From the NCBI RefSeq assembly GCF_000316665.1, contig NC_019678.1:434001-498000 (forward strand): 64,000 nt of DNA, in the 5' to 3' direction. Every line of letters starts with the position of its first letter. Positions within the stretch are counted from its first letter, which is position 1. The DNA is from Rivularia sp. PCC 7116 (GTDB lineage: Bacteria; Cyanobacteriota; Cyanobacteriia; Cyanobacteriales; Nostocaceae). Shown piece after piece: positions 63,878 to 64,000 of the stretch. Both the position numbers and the translations under genes were made by a program. Under the pieces are notes generated by a model. The model had not been told where the DNA came from. It did not search any database and worked only from the letters and a program-made list of their open reading frames with translations.

Positions 63878-64000
63878 ATTTTTACTCCTTATTCTTTTGA
63901 TTAGTATTTATGTATAAAATAAAACTTGCAAATATTATGCTGTATGCTTCACAGAGTCCTGAATCTCAATATTTTATCTGCGTACACCTAATGTAACAAA

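Overview
The window comes from a heterocyst-forming filamentous cyanobacterium (order Nostocales in the broad sense). The clearest marker is an adjacent hetC-hetP pair, the early and commitment regulators of heterocyst differentiation. Supporting signs are HIP1 octamers (GCGATCGC) inside many genes, short tandem repeats of the TTAGTTG and CCCAATG kind between genes, several small palindromic or MITE-like elements, a DUF760 and a DUF4332 protein, and an AT-rich sequence with long intergenic spaces. I see no rRNA, tRNA, CRISPR array or intact transposase.

Layout. 0-8.2 kb is housekeeping and accessory: a pentapeptide-repeat protein, a 58-residue small protein, aminopeptidase P, a DUF4332 protein, a TetR regulator and a pair of secreted M16 proteases (one with the HxxEH zinc motif, one without). 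8.8-18.6 kb is export cassette A. Reading along the minus strand it is a C39-peptidase ABC exporter with an N-terminal cyclic-nucleotide-binding-like domain, an HlyD adaptor, a PpiC/SurA-like protein, then small secreted-peptide genes. Three of the small proteins near this cassette have double-glycine leaders and Ala/Ser/Lys-rich cores. One, at the end of the row, is a microviridin-type (graspetide) precursor with two TxKYPSD cores and a GG site. A PEP-CTERM protein lies nearby. 18.6-21.4 kb is largely non-coding with MITE-like elements.

21.4-40.5 kb is a surface-glycan and secreted-protein island. It holds a sugar-modification gene set (cytidylyltransferase-like, C-methyltransferase-like, PIG-L deacetylase, aminotransferase, DUF4910 aminopeptidase-like), two TPR-GT2 glycosyltransferases (one with an acyltransferase domain inserted in the middle), an OGT/SPINDLY-like TPR protein and two repeat-rich RTX-like proteins. 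40.7-48.3 kb is export cassette B, paralogous to A, with two nearly identical Asp-rich GG-leader proteins and a small HTH-like protein. 49.7-57.7 kb is the hetC-hetP locus, with a third PpiC-like gene downstream, a HetR-type inverted repeat between hetC and hetP, and an NtcA consensus site upstream of hetC. The window ends with a GH116 glycosidase, hisD and a DUF760 protein.

How the parts fit. Cassettes A and B look like peptidase-containing type I exporters dedicated to the GG-leader proteins beside them; the partner PpiC-like proteins would chaperone the cargo. HetC has the same architecture, with all C39 catalytic residues present, but its nucleotide-binding domain has lost the Walker A glycines, the signature motif, the Q-loop Gln and the H-loop His. 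It therefore looks like a leader peptidase built on a dead exporter engine. The RTX proteins and OGT/GT2 proteins between the two cassettes suggest a cell-surface or sheath programme, possibly with protein glycosylation; that last link is inference. All calls rest on reading the sequence and on remembered family features; no database search was run.
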